NCBI GenBank assembly: GCA_000433635.1
Contig: HF997947.1
Location: 37,384-101,383 of the forward strand
From: Ruminococcus sp. CAG:254
GTDB lineage: Bacteria > Bacillota > Clostridia > Oscillospirales > Ruminococcaceae
Reading direction: 5' to 3'
Length of the DNA: 64,000 bases
The first letter of the stretch is position 1. Each line of letters begins with the position of its first letter. Under the pieces are notes generated by a model that was not told the DNA's origin, ran no database searches, and saw only the letters and a list, made by a program, of their open reading frames with translations. The position numbers and the translations under genes are program-made. Positions 34,236 to 43,242 of the stretch are shown piece by piece.

Positions 34236-36032
34236 ATGCAGCAAGTATGCAAATGCTGCGGCAGAACCATGGAGGTTTCCGAAACCGCCTATACCGCAAC
34301 TTGCCATTTCTGCGGAAAACAACAGACACTTCCACCTTGCCACACCCCAAAACTGCGAAAACAATATGCACAAATCTATGCCCTGCGACAAAGCGGTGCG
34401 TTTTCTGCTGCAATCGAACAAATTGAACACCTGCTGCACCTCTATCCCGAAGAAAGTGAATGGTACTGGCAGCGGCTGCTCTGCCGATACGGTATGGTTT
34501 ATCTGCCGGACATCGGAAAGAAAACATATTCCCTGCAATGCACCCAGCCACTGGACTGCCCCATTTCAGAAGATGCAGATTACTTGGCTGCCCTGCAATT
34601 TGCAAAACCAGAAACAGAACATTATTATGAAGCAGATGCCACGCTTTTAGAACAGGAACGGCTAGAAGAATGTCACCCCTCTGACCCGGAAAAAAATGCA
34701 GAATGGTTGTTAGAGAGCGGCTTTCAGAGCCTAGAGGCAGAGCATTGGCAGCTGGCAACGGCACAATTTGACTTATTATTGCAACGGCAACCGGAAAATG
34801 CAAATGCCCATCTTGGAAAAATGATGGCACAACTGCAAGTTCGCCGAGAAGAAGAACTGCTGAAAACCGGAAATGCCATGGAACAAACCGAACAATATGC
34901 AGAACTGATGCAGCATGCAGACCCAGCTTTTCGGGAAAAAATCTTGCAATACGAAAAGAAAGCCAAATATCAACAGGCAGTCTTGATGAAAGAAAAGGCA
35001 AACAGTGTAGAAGCGTTGCAAGCTGCTGTTGATTTACTGGAAACCATTCCGAATGACCCCGATGCAGAACGGCTGATTGTTGTTTGCAAACGGCAGATGC
35101 GGGAACGAATGCTGGCGTATTCAGAAGTGCTCATTGGCTGCCACGCTGCGGAACATCTGATTCTATCCGGTGAAAGCGAAGAAAAACGAATCATTGTTGC
35201 AAAATATTATTATGATTCCGATACAGAAGAAGAGGAACAAGCTGCCGCTGCTGCGGAACGGCATGCAGCTCCGTTGAAAATCATTGACTTACGAACCATA
35301 TTATTATTGATTGCAGTTGTTGGATTGGCAGCTGCTCTTGTCATCGTATTATTCTTCCAAAAAGAAGCACCACAAGTGCAGCCAGAACGGCATACATACC
35401 CTGCCATTCCTAGCACTTCAACGCTGTTAGAAACAAATTCCTCGCATTCTGCTACAACAGAAACCAAGCAATCTGTCAAAGCTGATGCAAAGATAGAAAG
35501 CAATCCCATTGTTTCCCAGATAGAACCCACACAAGCATTATTTACTGCGGACGCAGATGCCATTGCCTGCGGAGAATATCGGTATGTGCTGTCAGAAGGA
35601 AACCTCTATCGAATTGAAGCAGTTGGTTCTAACAGCGGACAAGAAAAAATACTGGAACAAATTCAAGAAATCCTGCCAGACCAAGACGAACGACTGTTAT
35701 ATCTACAAGCCGGAACGGTCGGATTTTTACAGGCAAATGGTGATTTTGGCGATGCGATTTCCAATGACAACATCAAAAAACTGTTTTTATTGCCAACCAA
35801 TGACCCGCAAACCAGTGTGTTCTTATTATCAGAAGATGGAATGCTTTCTGCTTTCCAATATATAGCAGAAACCAATCGCTATGAACCACAGGCAATTTTC
35901 ATGGATGCAGATGCTGTTACTGCACAGGTTTCCGGATGGGAAACTGTAGCAAATTTGGAAATTATCGACCATATTTTGATTGGAACGGATGAAAAAGGAG
36001 CTCCGGTTCATGCCATTCCCCTGCAATTCTAA
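34236..36032 (+). CDS. Zinc-ribbon, helical-repeat, single-pass membrane protein of unknown function
   Basis: 598 aa. Starts with a zinc ribbon, CKCC (6-9) and CHFC (23-26). Then come helical, TPR-like segments (FSAAIEQIEHLLHLYPEESE, and HWQLATAQFDLLLQRQPENA near 170), a strongly charged stretch (~320-340), one membrane helix at about 350-373, a Ser/Thr-rich linker and a ~180-residue C-terminal domain with a beta-rich look (EYRYVLSEGNLYRIEAVG). The layout implies a cytoplasmic N-terminus and an external C-terminal sensor or receptor-like domain. The Trp-x-x-x-L-C-R-Y-G segment after the first repeat is shared with a family of zinc-ribbon proteins common in Clostridia. Function not known; no partner gene adjacent. 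Confidence 0.75.
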   Translation: MQQVCKCCGRTMEVSETAYTATCHFCGKQQTLPPCHTPKLRKQYAQIYALRQSGAFSAAIEQIEHLLHLYPEESEWYWQRLLCRYGMVYLPDIGKKTYSLQCTQPLDCPISEDADYLAALQFAKPETEHYYEADATLLEQERLEECHPSDPEKNAEWLLESGFQSLEAEHWQLATAQFDLLLQRQPENANAHLGKMMAQLQVRREEELLKTGNAMEQTEQYAELMQHADPAFREKILQYEKKAKYQQAVLMKEKANSVEALQAAVDLLETIPNDPDAERLIVVCKRQMRERMLAYSEVLIGCHAAEHLILSGESEEKRIIVAKYYYDSDTEEEEQAAAAAERHAAPLKIIDLRTILLLIAVVGLAAALVIVLFFQKEAPQVQPERHTYPAIPSTSTLLETNSSHSATTETKQSVKADAKIESNPIVSQIEPTQALFTADADAIACGEYRYVLSEGNLYRIEAVGSNSGQEKILEQIQEILPDQDERLLYLQAGTVGFLQANGDFGDAISNDNIKKLFLLPTNDPQTSVFLLSEDGMLSAFQYIAETNRYEPQAIFMDADAVTAQVSGWETVANLEIIDHILIGTDEKGAPVHAIPLQF

Positions 36033-36073
36033 TTGGTATCCCATCATTTTCAGCGAAAAACGAATAAAAAAAT

Positions 36074-36106
36074 AAAAATCGCAGAAAAACTTTCGATTTC
36101 TTTTTC
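36074..36106 (+). terminator. Weak terminator after the zinc-ribbon protein gene
   Basis: AAATCG / CGATTT stem followed by TTTTT, about 40 bases past the stop. AT-rich, so low confidence. Confidence 0.4.
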
Positions 36107-36150
36107 ATTTGGGCTTTTTTCTTTCCGGATGACACAAATTCAGAAAATGC

Positions 36151-36179
36151 TTGACAAACTTCCGGATTTGCGGTATGAT
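36151..36179 (+). promoter_or_regulatory. Promoter of glnA type III
   Basis: TTGACA (36151-36156), 17-base spacer, TATGAT (36174-36179). It gives a leader of about 138 bases before the ATG. Confidence 0.85.
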
Positions 36180-36203
36180 AAATGCATGAAATCAATCGTT
36201 TCT

Positions 36204-36307
36204 GAAACAAAGGCGTTTCGTTGGTACATTCTTTTCGTTATCGTCATAAAATACATTACGTGACGACAAAGAAAGGGAGCGTTCCCTGCGATCGTCTTTT
36301 TTATTTT
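36204..36307 (+). promoter_or_regulatory. Attenuator leader of glnA with ANTAR-type hexaloop
   Basis: Three elements in order. (1) Hairpin GAAAC (36204-36208), loop AAAGGC, GTTTC (36215-36219): a hexaloop with A at position 1 and G at position 4, the pattern bound by ANTAR antiterminators. (2) TCGTCA (36241-36246) complementary to TGACGA (36261-36266). (3) GACGA (36262-36266) complementary to TCGTC (36292-36296), with an inner AGGGA/TCCCT stem and a T-rich run at 36297-36307, forming an intrinsic terminator. Elements 2 and 3 share GACGA and exclude each other. A second canonical hexaloop is not evident. Confidence 0.6.
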
Positions 36308-36322
36308 AGGAGGTTATCTATC

Positions 36323-38413
36323 ATGTCGAAAAATGTTGCGGAATACTTTGCGTGTGATGTCTTTAATGATGAAGTAATGAAAGCAAGACTGCCGAAGGCA
36401 GTTTATAAGGCACTGACCAAGACCAGAAAGCTGGGTGTGCCGCTGGATCCGACTTATGCTGATGTCGTTGCAAATGCATTGAAGGATTGGGCAATTGAAC
36501 ACGGTGCAACACACTATACCCATTGGTTCCAGCCAATGACCGGTTCTACTGCTGAAAAGCACGACTCCTTTATTACACCAACAGACAACGGCATGGTAAT
36601 TATGAACTTCTCCGGTAAGGAACTCGTAAAGGGCGAACCGGATGCTTCTTCTTTCCCGTCCGGCGGTCTGCGTGCCACCAGTTCGGCAAGAGGCTATACG
36701 GCATGGGATCCGACTTCTTTCTGCTTTGTAAAGGAAGGTTCTCTGTACATCCCAACTGCATTCGTTTCTTATACAGGCGAAACATTGGATAAGAAAACAC
36801 CGCTGCTGCGTTCTATGGATGTTCTGAGCGAACAGTCCATTCGAATTCTGCGGTTGTTTGGCAATACCACCGCTACCAAGGTTACTTCTACTGTTGGCCC
36901 AGAACAGGAATACTTCCTGATTGATAAGGCAATGTATGACAAGCGGGAAGACTTGATTATGACCGGCAGAACCTTATTCGGTGCAATGCCGCCAAAGGGA
37001 CAGGAACTGGATGACCAGTATTTTGCAAACCTGAAGCCGAGAATTCGGGATTACATGGCTGATTTGGACGAAAAGCTCTGGAAACTGGGCGTTTTCGCAA
37101 CAACCAAGCACAACGAAGTCGCTCCGGCACAGCACGAAATGGCTCCGGTTTTCTCTACCACAAATATTTCCACCGACCAGAACGAACTGGCAATGGAAGT
37201 CATGAAGAAGCTGGCAGTCAAGCATGGTTTGGTTTGCCTGCTACATGAAAAGCCGTTTGAAGGTGTTAACGGTTCTGGTAAACACAACAACTGGTCAATC
37301 GCTACCAACGATGGTCAGAACCTGTTGAATCCGGGCAGCACCCCAATGGAAAACTTGCAGTTCCTGACATTCCTCTGTGCAGTGATTAAGGGCGTGGATG
37401 AATATGCAGACCTGCTGAGAATCAGTGCCGCATCTGCCGCAAATGACCACAGACTGGGTGCAAATGAAGCACCGCCGGCAATCATCTCCATCTTTATGGG
37501 CGAAGAATTGCAGGGTGTTCTGGATGCTTTGGTATCCGGTGATACTTACACCAGCCAGTCCATGACCTTTAAGATTGGTGTTGACGCCCTTCCGGATTTC
37601 CCGAAGGATTCCACCGACCGAAACAGAACTTCTCCGTTCGCTTTCACCGGCAACCGGTTTGAATTTAGAATGGTTGGTTCTTCTGAAAACATTGCTTGCC
37701 CGAACCACATGCTGAATACCATTGTTGCAAGTGAACTTTCTGACATTGCAGACAAGATGGAAAAAGTTCCGGCTGACAAGTTTAAAGATGAACTGAAGAA
37801 GTTGCTGGCTGAAATCGTAAAGGAACACAAGCGGGTTATCTTCAACGGCGACGGCTATTCGGATGCATGGGTAGAAGAAGCTGCAAAGAGAGGTCTGCCG
37901 AACTATAAGACCACTGCTGATTGTGTACCGCATTATGCAGATGAAAAGAATGTCAAGCTGTTTGAAAAGTTTGGTATCTTCTCTAAAGCTGAAATCGAAG
38001 CAAGAGTTGAAATCTTGCTGGAATCTTACTCTAAGACCATCAACATTGAAGCTTTGACCATGATTGATATGGCAAAGAAAAAATACATTCCGGCTTGCCT
38101 GACTTACTCCAAGGAACTGGCTGATGCAATTGCTGTAAAGAAGAGCATTGATGTTTGCACTTGCGTAGAAAAGGATCTGGTTAAGAAGGTAACAGAAGAA
38201 ACCGAAAAGGCTTATGATGCCGTTCAGAAGCTGGAAGAGGTTACTGCTGTGGCAGCAGCAAAGACCTGTATGCAAGAAATGGCAAACGCTTATCGGGATA
38301 CCGTCCTGCCAGTTATGGATGAACTGCGGAAGGCTGTGGATGCTCTGGAAGTACTCCTGCCGTCTACCATGTGGCCAGTACCAGCATACAGCGAAATGAT
38401 TTTCAATGTATAA
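36323..38413 (+). CDS. glnA: Type III glutamine synthetase
   Basis: 696 aa, the GSIII size (types I and II are 350-480). Motifs: VGPEQEYFLID (~193-203), HNEVAPAQHEMAPVF (~262-276), VNGSGKHNNWS (~310-320), NRTSPFAFTGNRFEFRMVGSS (~430-450). It makes glutamine from glutamate, ammonia and ATP, as a dodecamer in the family. Start at 36323 with TAGGAGG upstream; the longer frame to 36221 starts inside the leader. Transcription probably passes through a regulated terminator in the leader. Confidence 0.96.
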   Translation: MSKNVAEYFACDVFNDEVMKARLPKAVYKALTKTRKLGVPLDPTYADVVANALKDWAIEHGATHYTHWFQPMTGSTAEKHDSFITPTDNGMVIMNFSGKELVKGEPDASSFPSGGLRATSSARGYTAWDPTSFCFVKEGSLYIPTAFVSYTGETLDKKTPLLRSMDVLSEQSIRILRLFGNTTATKVTSTVGPEQEYFLIDKAMYDKREDLIMTGRTLFGAMPPKGQELDDQYFANLKPRIRDYMADLDEKLWKLGVFATTKHNEVAPAQHEMAPVFSTTNISTDQNELAMEVMKKLAVKHGLVCLLHEKPFEGVNGSGKHNNWSIATNDGQNLLNPGSTPMENLQFLTFLCAVIKGVDEYADLLRISAASAANDHRLGANEAPPAIISIFMGEELQGVLDALVSGDTYTSQSMTFKIGVDALPDFPKDSTDRNRTSPFAFTGNRFEFRMVGSSENIACPNHMLNTIVASELSDIADKMEKVPADKFKDELKKLLAEIVKEHKRVIFNGDGYSDAWVEEAAKRGLPNYKTTADCVPHYADEKNVKLFEKFGIFSKAEIEARVEILLESYSKTINIEALTMIDMAKKKYIPACLTYSKELADAIAVKKSIDVCTCVEKDLVKKVTEETEKAYDAVQKLEEVTAVAAAKTCMQEMANAYRDTVLPVMDELRKAVDALEVLLPSTMWPVPAYSEMIFNV

Positions 38414-38454
38414 GATATAACTTGTTACCATTTGGTAATACCTCATAAATTTAT

Positions 38455-38491
38455 AGAAGGGTCTGCTCGTTGGGTAGATCCTTCTTTTTTT
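38455..38491 (+). terminator. Terminator of glnA
   Basis: Stem AGAAGGGTCT / AGATCCTTCT, 11-base loop, then seven T. It lies 42 bases past the stop. Confidence 0.9.
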
Positions 38492-38511
38492 GAAAAAATC
38501 ATGAAAATTGG

Positions 38512-38540
38512 TTGCAATCATACATTTTTTTTGTTATAAT
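38512..38540 (+). promoter_or_regulatory. Promoter of luxS
   Basis: TTGCAA (38512-38517), 17-base spacer, TATAAT (38535-38540), 55 bases before the ATG. Confidence 0.8.
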
Positions 38541-38594
38541 AAGAGAGATGGGTTCAAAAGCCTACCATTTAAAATTAAAAAAGGAGAGGAAACT

Positions 38595-39062
38595 ATGAAA
38601 AAAATTGCAAGTTTCACCATCAATCATGACTCCCTGACAAGGGGTATGTATGTTTCCCGTGTGGACGGCGATGTTGTAACGTATGACATTCGCATGAAAA
38701 CGCCAAACAATCCGGAAAACGATTATTTGGAAGACAACGCTCTGCATACATTCGAACATCTGTTTGCAACTTATGTTCGGAATACCCCTTATTCAGATGA
38801 AGTTGTCTATGTTGGACCAATGGGTTGCCGGACAGGATTTTATTTCCTGACCAGAGATACCCTTCCAAAGGAAACCGCCATTCGTCTGGTGCAGGAGACC
38901 ATTTCCTATGTGTTGCAGTTCGAGGGAGAAATTCCGGGCAGCAAACGGCGGGAATGCGGCAATTATCTTGCCCACGACTTGGCAGGTGCAAAAAAAATTG
39001 CACAGGAAATTCAGCCGATTCTAAAAGACTGGACACCTGAGCAGATGACATATCCGGAGTAA
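38595..39062 (+). CDS. luxS: S-ribosylhomocysteine lyase
   Basis: 155 aa. Metal ligands HTFEHLF (~53-59) with the catalytic Cys in MGCRTGFYF (~82) and a late Cys/His segment RECGNYLAHDLAGAK (~120). It splits S-ribosylhomocysteine to homocysteine and DPD, the AI-2 precursor, so it returns homocysteine to the methionine pathway fed by the sulfate run. Start at 38595 behind AAGGAGAGG. The following membrane-protein gene starts 7 bases after the stop. Confidence 0.96.
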   Translation: MKKIASFTINHDSLTRGMYVSRVDGDVVTYDIRMKTPNNPENDYLEDNALHTFEHLFATYVRNTPYSDEVVYVGPMGCRTGFYFLTRDTLPKETAIRLVQETISYVLQFEGEIPGSKRRECGNYLAHDLAGAKKIAQEIQPILKDWTPEQMTYPE

Positions 39063-39069
39063 AATAATC

Positions 39070-40728
39070 ATGACAAAAACACTTTATTTTTCTAATGCGT
39101 GCAAAAAACTTGCACAGAAAAAACAAACCCTGCAACCATTTCTATGGACGCTATTTTCCCTGATTTTATTGGTTGGCAGTGCTTCTACCGTTCTCTATTA
39201 CATCTTTGCTGTAGCAATCAATGAATTTCATTCCGACTGCACCGATACACTCTATTGGGCAGAAGCAGCGATGCAAGGAAACGGACTTATCAATCCCGAT
39301 TTCACCTATGCAGCATTGATGCCTTTAGGTGGAAACCTCTTTATGCAAATTTGGATTCCGCTATTTGGTATTTCCATGAAAACACAAGCGTTCGGTATGG
39401 CGACTTTCTTCGTTACGTTTTATGTGTTCCTCTGTTTGATGCTGCGAGAGATGCATTTCAGCTTGCGTGCAACTGCGGTTACAGTCAGTGTATTATTACT
39501 GACGCTTTGTTCCAGTGTGAAACTGCGTGAAATCTTCTGGAATCACATCATCTATTACAGCATCGGAATTTTATTCCTTGTCATTGGACTATTCTTTGTC
39601 CTGCATATCCGAAACCTCAGCGAACGGCGGCAAACAAAATCTGTGAAAATTCAAACGGTAATTTTCTATGTGCTGCTGGCGGCAGACTTTATTGTTTGCT
39701 GTACCAACTCCACAACTTCCATCGCTTTGTTTGCCCTGCCAATTCTCGGCGGCGTGTTCTGCGAACGGTTCTTGGATATCCGTACACCATGGAAGAGCCG
39801 GAAAAGTGTCACTGCTCTGTTAACCTTGTTGATTTGTGCCATTGGTCTGTATCTTGGCATGAAACTGGGAGCACATATTGACGGCGATGTACAGGAAGGA
39901 TATGCAAGTGCTTATTCAAGATTTTCCAATCCGGATACTTGGTGGGATTATGTAGAGGCTTTGCCACTTGCATTTTTACAGCTGTTGGGACTGAATGTTC
40001 AGGAGAGCGACCTTCTCGCTTCCATTGAAGGCGTACGGGCAATTTTAACCATCTTCTATGCATTATTCCTTGCAATTGTTCCGATTATTGCACTTTGCTG
40101 CTACGCAAAAATTGAAGAAGCCGGCGTACGGGTTTTAATCTGGGCACATTGGGTTGTAACCGCTTTTATTTTGGTTGGTTATCTGTGCGGTCTGCTGTCT
40201 GCCGGAATTTGGCGACTCTCTCCAATTGTCTGCACCTCTGTTCTTGTTTCTCTTGCCTTTTTGCGTTGGCTCTATCATAAGGTAGAAACTAGACGCTGGT
40301 GTGTGCTGCTCTGCCTTCCGTTGGCTTATCTGTGCTTGCACGATGTACATAAAGTCATTGAAATTCCAGTCAATGACTACAAGGAAAGCATCAACTACAA
40401 GCTTGGTGAATACCTGAAAGACCAGAATTTAACCTATGGTTATGCAAGTTTCTGGCATTCTCAGGCGATCACAGTTTTGGAAGACTCCGATGTAAAAATC
40501 CGGACTGTCAACTTTACAGATGATGAACGAGGCTTGGAAGCTGGTTTATATCAGAGTAACAAAAATTGGTTTGAAGATCAGCCGGAACAAGATCGGTATT
40601 TCCTGTTGATGCAGCAGGATGAAAAGGAAAAGATGGAACAGTCAACCAGTTCCATTCTCACACTCCCGCATGAAGAACAAACCTATGAAGGTTATACCAT
40701 CTGGATTTTCAACGAAAACATTTTCTAA
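39070..40728 (+). CDS. Polytopic membrane protein, GT-C glycosyltransferase-like
   Basis: 552 aa with about 11-12 hydrophobic segments up to residue ~430 and a ~115-residue soluble C-terminal domain. The first external loop has an acidic motif, EFHSDCTDTLYWAEA (~50-64), in the place where GT-C family sugar transferases keep their catalytic Asp. Overall layout fits such enzymes, but sequence alone does not prove it. It starts 7 bases after luxS and no promoter is visible between, so the two are probably cotranscribed. No polysaccharide genes are nearby. Confidence 0.6.
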   Translation: MTKTLYFSNACKKLAQKKQTLQPFLWTLFSLILLVGSASTVLYYIFAVAINEFHSDCTDTLYWAEAAMQGNGLINPDFTYAALMPLGGNLFMQIWIPLFGISMKTQAFGMATFFVTFYVFLCLMLREMHFSLRATAVTVSVLLLTLCSSVKLREIFWNHIIYYSIGILFLVIGLFFVLHIRNLSERRQTKSVKIQTVIFYVLLAADFIVCCTNSTTSIALFALPILGGVFCERFLDIRTPWKSRKSVTALLTLLICAIGLYLGMKLGAHIDGDVQEGYASAYSRFSNPDTWWDYVEALPLAFLQLLGLNVQESDLLASIEGVRAILTIFYALFLAIVPIIALCCYAKIEEAGVRVLIWAHWVVTAFILVGYLCGLLSAGIWRLSPIVCTSVLVSLAFLRWLYHKVETRRWCVLLCLPLAYLCLHDVHKVIEIPVNDYKESINYKLGEYLKDQNLTYGYASFWHSQAITVLEDSDVKIRTVNFTDDERGLEAGLYQSNKNWFEDQPEQDRYFLLMQQDEKEKMEQSTSSILTLPHEEQTYEGYTIWIFNENIF

Positions 40729-40735
40729 AAACAGA

Positions 40736-40776
40736 ATCCCCCATTCCTGCACACCAGTAGGAATGGGGGATTTTTT
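40736..40776. terminator. Terminator between convergent genes
   Basis: Perfect 13-base stem (40736-40748 with 40759-40771) and six T on the plus strand; weaker T-run on the minus strand. Ends the luxS operon and probably the radA operon. Confidence 0.9.
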
Positions 40777-40781
40777 GATTT

Positions 40782-42161
40782 TTATGCTTGCGGCTGCTCT
40801 AAAAAGTCAAACGCTTCTTTGAGCGTCCGGACACCCACTAATTGAATTTGAAAGTTAGAAGTTTGTAATCCACGCATGGACTGCTTTGGAATGATGCAAG
40901 TTTGAAAGCCCATTCGCTCTGCCTCTAAGATTCGCTGCGTCAGGTTGGAAATGCTCCGCACTTCTCCACCTAAGCCCAGCTCTCCAAATGCGGTGACATG
41001 TTCCGAAATGGATTTATCGGTCAAAGAAGAATACAGGCAAAGTGCTACTGCCAAATCTCCAGATGGTTCATCCAATCGAAATCCACCGACCACATTCAGG
41101 TAAACATCCAGCGTTCCATAAAATAAACCGCAACGTTTCTCTAAAATCGCCAGTATAATAAATAGACGATTATAATCAAATCCGTTGGCAGTTCTACGAG
41201 GACTCGGCAAGCTGCTTTTTGTCACCAATACTTGTACTTCCGCCAGAATCGGGCGAGAACCTTCCATAACACAAGTTACACACGTTCCGGAAACATTTAG
41301 CGGTCTGCCCTCCAGCAACATGGCGGATGGATTTGGCACTTCTTGCAATCCGGATTCCATCATTTCAAATACGCCAATTTCATTGGTAGAACCAAAACGA
41401 TTCTTGACTGCACGCAGAATGCGATAGGAGAAATTTCGTTCGCCCTCAAAATACAATACGGTATCCACAATATGCTCCATGACCTTTGGCCCTGCAATCG
41501 CTCCATCTTTGTTGACATGCCCAACAATAAAAATCGGAATATCATGCTGCTTTGCAGTATGCATAAAGAGATTGGTGCATTCTCGTACTTGCGTTAAACT
41601 GCCCGGACTGGAGGAAAGTTCTGTAATTTGCATGGTCTGAATGGAATCGATAATCACAATATCCGGCTCGCACGCTGCAATCGTATCACAAATACTCTGT
41701 GCGTCATTGTTTGCAAGCAAGTACAAGCTTTCTGTTGTGACGTGCAAGCGTTCTGCTCGTAATTTGATTTGTTTTGTGGATTCTTCTCCGGAAACATATA
41801 GAATCGAATGAGAAGCCCCGAAAAATTCACAGATTTGCAGCAGCAACGTGCTTTTTCCAATGCCCGGTTCTCCGCCAAGCAGAACAATCGAACCCTTTAC
41901 CAATCCGCCGCCCAAAACTCGATCGAGTTCCCCGATTCCGGTTTGGTAACGAATATCTTCTTGCGTATCAACTGCCTGTAGTTCCTGAATGAAGTTGGAA
42001 AGGTCTGCTTTCTTTCGAGAAGCTGGTGCTTTTGCAGCTGCTGGCTGTATGGTTTCTTCTACCAGACTGTTCCATGCTCCGCAGGATGGGCATTTTCCAT
42101 TCCACTTTGGGCTTTCAAATCCGCATTGCTGACAGCGGAAAACGGTTTTCGATTTTGCCAT
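40782..42161 (-). CDS. radA: DNA repair protein RadA
   Basis: 459 aa. Four-Cys zinc finger (CQQCG at ~10, CPSCG at ~25), Walker A GGEPGIGKSTLL (~97), the RadA signature KNRFGSTNEIGVF (~255) and a C-terminal Lon-like domain. It drives branch migration in recombination. It follows the mreB-like gene by 11 bases on the same strand. Confidence 0.96.
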   Translation of the reverse strand: MAKSKTVFRCQQCGFESPKWNGKCPSCGAWNSLVEETIQPAAAKAPASRKKADLSNFIQELQAVDTQEDIRYQTGIGELDRVLGGGLVKGSIVLLGGEPGIGKSTLLLQICEFFGASHSILYVSGEESTKQIKLRAERLHVTTESLYLLANNDAQSICDTIAACEPDIVIIDSIQTMQITELSSSPGSLTQVRECTNLFMHTAKQHDIPIFIVGHVNKDGAIAGPKVMEHIVDTVLYFEGERNFSYRILRAVKNRFGSTNEIGVFEMMESGLQEVPNPSAMLLEGRPLNVSGTCVTCVMEGSRPILAEVQVLVTKSSLPSPRRTANGFDYNRLFIILAILEKRCGLFYGTLDVYLNVVGGFRLDEPSGDLAVALCLYSSLTDKSISEHVTAFGELGLGGEVRSISNLTQRILEAERMGFQTCIIPKQSMRGLQTSNFQIQLVGVRTLKEAFDFLEQPQA

Positions 42162-42172
42162 GAAATACTCCT

Positions 42173-43195
42173 TTAAGCCTGATACTGGTAAATGGCAATA
42201 TTTTCAAAGCCATCCAGCAGATTGTCAATGTTCTTAAAGGCAATGGCAGTTCCCTTTGCAACACAGTTCATTGCATCTTTCGCAACGACACACCGCACCT
42301 TCAAGGTATGCTCGACCAGCTTCCGCAAGCCGCCCAGCATTGCACCACCACCAGCCATCAAAACGCCATTCTCATAAATATCGCCCACCAATTCCGGCGG
42401 TGTTTCTTCCAGAACTGTTTTAATGGCTTCGATAATATCTGAAATTTCATCCTCAACCGCTTCAAAAATTTCAGTTTCACTGATTTCAATCTGTTCTGGC
42501 ATACCGCTGACCAGATTTCTGCCCTTTATATACATTGTCACATCTTCCCGTGGGTCGAATAAATTTGTCAGCTGAATTTTTGCCCGTTCTGCCATATGTT
42601 CCCCGATGAGCAGCTTATATTTCGTCTGCACATAACGGATAATTGCCTGATCCAATGTATTTCCAGCAACTTTAATGGAATGTGATGTTACAATTCCGTT
42701 CATGGATACAATTGCAACGTCTGTTGTACCGCCGCCAATATCCACAATCATATTGCCTCTTGCTTTTCCGATATTGACACCTGCTCCGATTAACGCCGCA
42801 ATCGGTTCATCAATCAGATATGCCTTTCGAGAACCGGCACTCATTGCCGCTTCTACAACTGCCCGTTTTTCTACATCGGTAATAAACGATGGAACACAAA
42901 TGATAATTCTAGGCTTCAGCAGGCGTTTTCCAGTGACTCGCAGGATAAATTCCCGAATCATATATTGTGCCATTCGGTCATCTGAAATCACCCCATTGGA
43001 TAGCGGACGCACAACTGTGATATAGTCCGGTGTTTTTCCAATCATTTCATAAGCTGCCATCCCAACTGCCAAGACTTCCTTTGTCCGTAGATGATAGGCA
43101 ATGGCGGACGGTTCTCTTAAAACAACCCCTTTTCTTCCCAAGGTAATCACGGTGTTTGCCGTTCCCAAATCAATCCCGATGTCTGTTGTTGCCAT
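42173..43195 (-). CDS. mreB: MreB/Mbl family rod-shape protein
   Basis: 340 aa actin-like ATPase. Phosphate-1 IGIDLGTANTVI (6-17), phosphate-2 MIVDIGGGTTDVAIV (~155) and adenosine motif GVLMAGGGAMLGGL (~283). It forms membrane-bound filaments guiding wall synthesis. Start at 43195, with AAGGAAGGG upstream; the frame upstream is rejected. mreC and mreD are not next to it, so this may be Mbl or a stand-alone paralogue. Confidence 0.92.
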   Translation of the reverse strand: MATTDIGIDLGTANTVITLGRKGVVLREPSAIAYHLRTKEVLAVGMAAYEMIGKTPDYITVVRPLSNGVISDDRMAQYMIREFILRVTGKRLLKPRIIICVPSFITDVEKRAVVEAAMSAGSRKAYLIDEPIAALIGAGVNIGKARGNMIVDIGGGTTDVAIVSMNGIVTSHSIKVAGNTLDQAIIRYVQTKYKLLIGEHMAERAKIQLTNLFDPREDVTMYIKGRNLVSGMPEQIEISETEIFEAVEDEISDIIEAIKTVLEETPPELVGDIYENGVLMAGGGAMLGGLRKLVEHTLKVRCVVAKDAMNCVAKGTAIAFKNIDNLLDGFENIAIYQYQA

Positions 43196-43242
43196 AAATT
43201 TGTTTCCCTTCCTTTTTGGTACACGCTGTTTTTCTGTTTTTC

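Noticed and set aside
34162..35001. 279-codon minus-strand frame opposite the zinc-ribbon protein gene
   Set aside because: It would cover the plus-strand promoter and RBS, and its composition is that of an antisense frame.
36186..36322. Glutamine (glnA-type) riboswitch in the glnA leader
   Set aside because: I could not find the conserved core of that RNA; the leader is better explained by a terminator/antiterminator pair.
37295..38521. 408-codon open frame antisense to glnA
   Set aside because: Lies wholly opposite a well-conserved gene, has low-complexity Phe/Cys/His-rich content and no ribosome-binding site.
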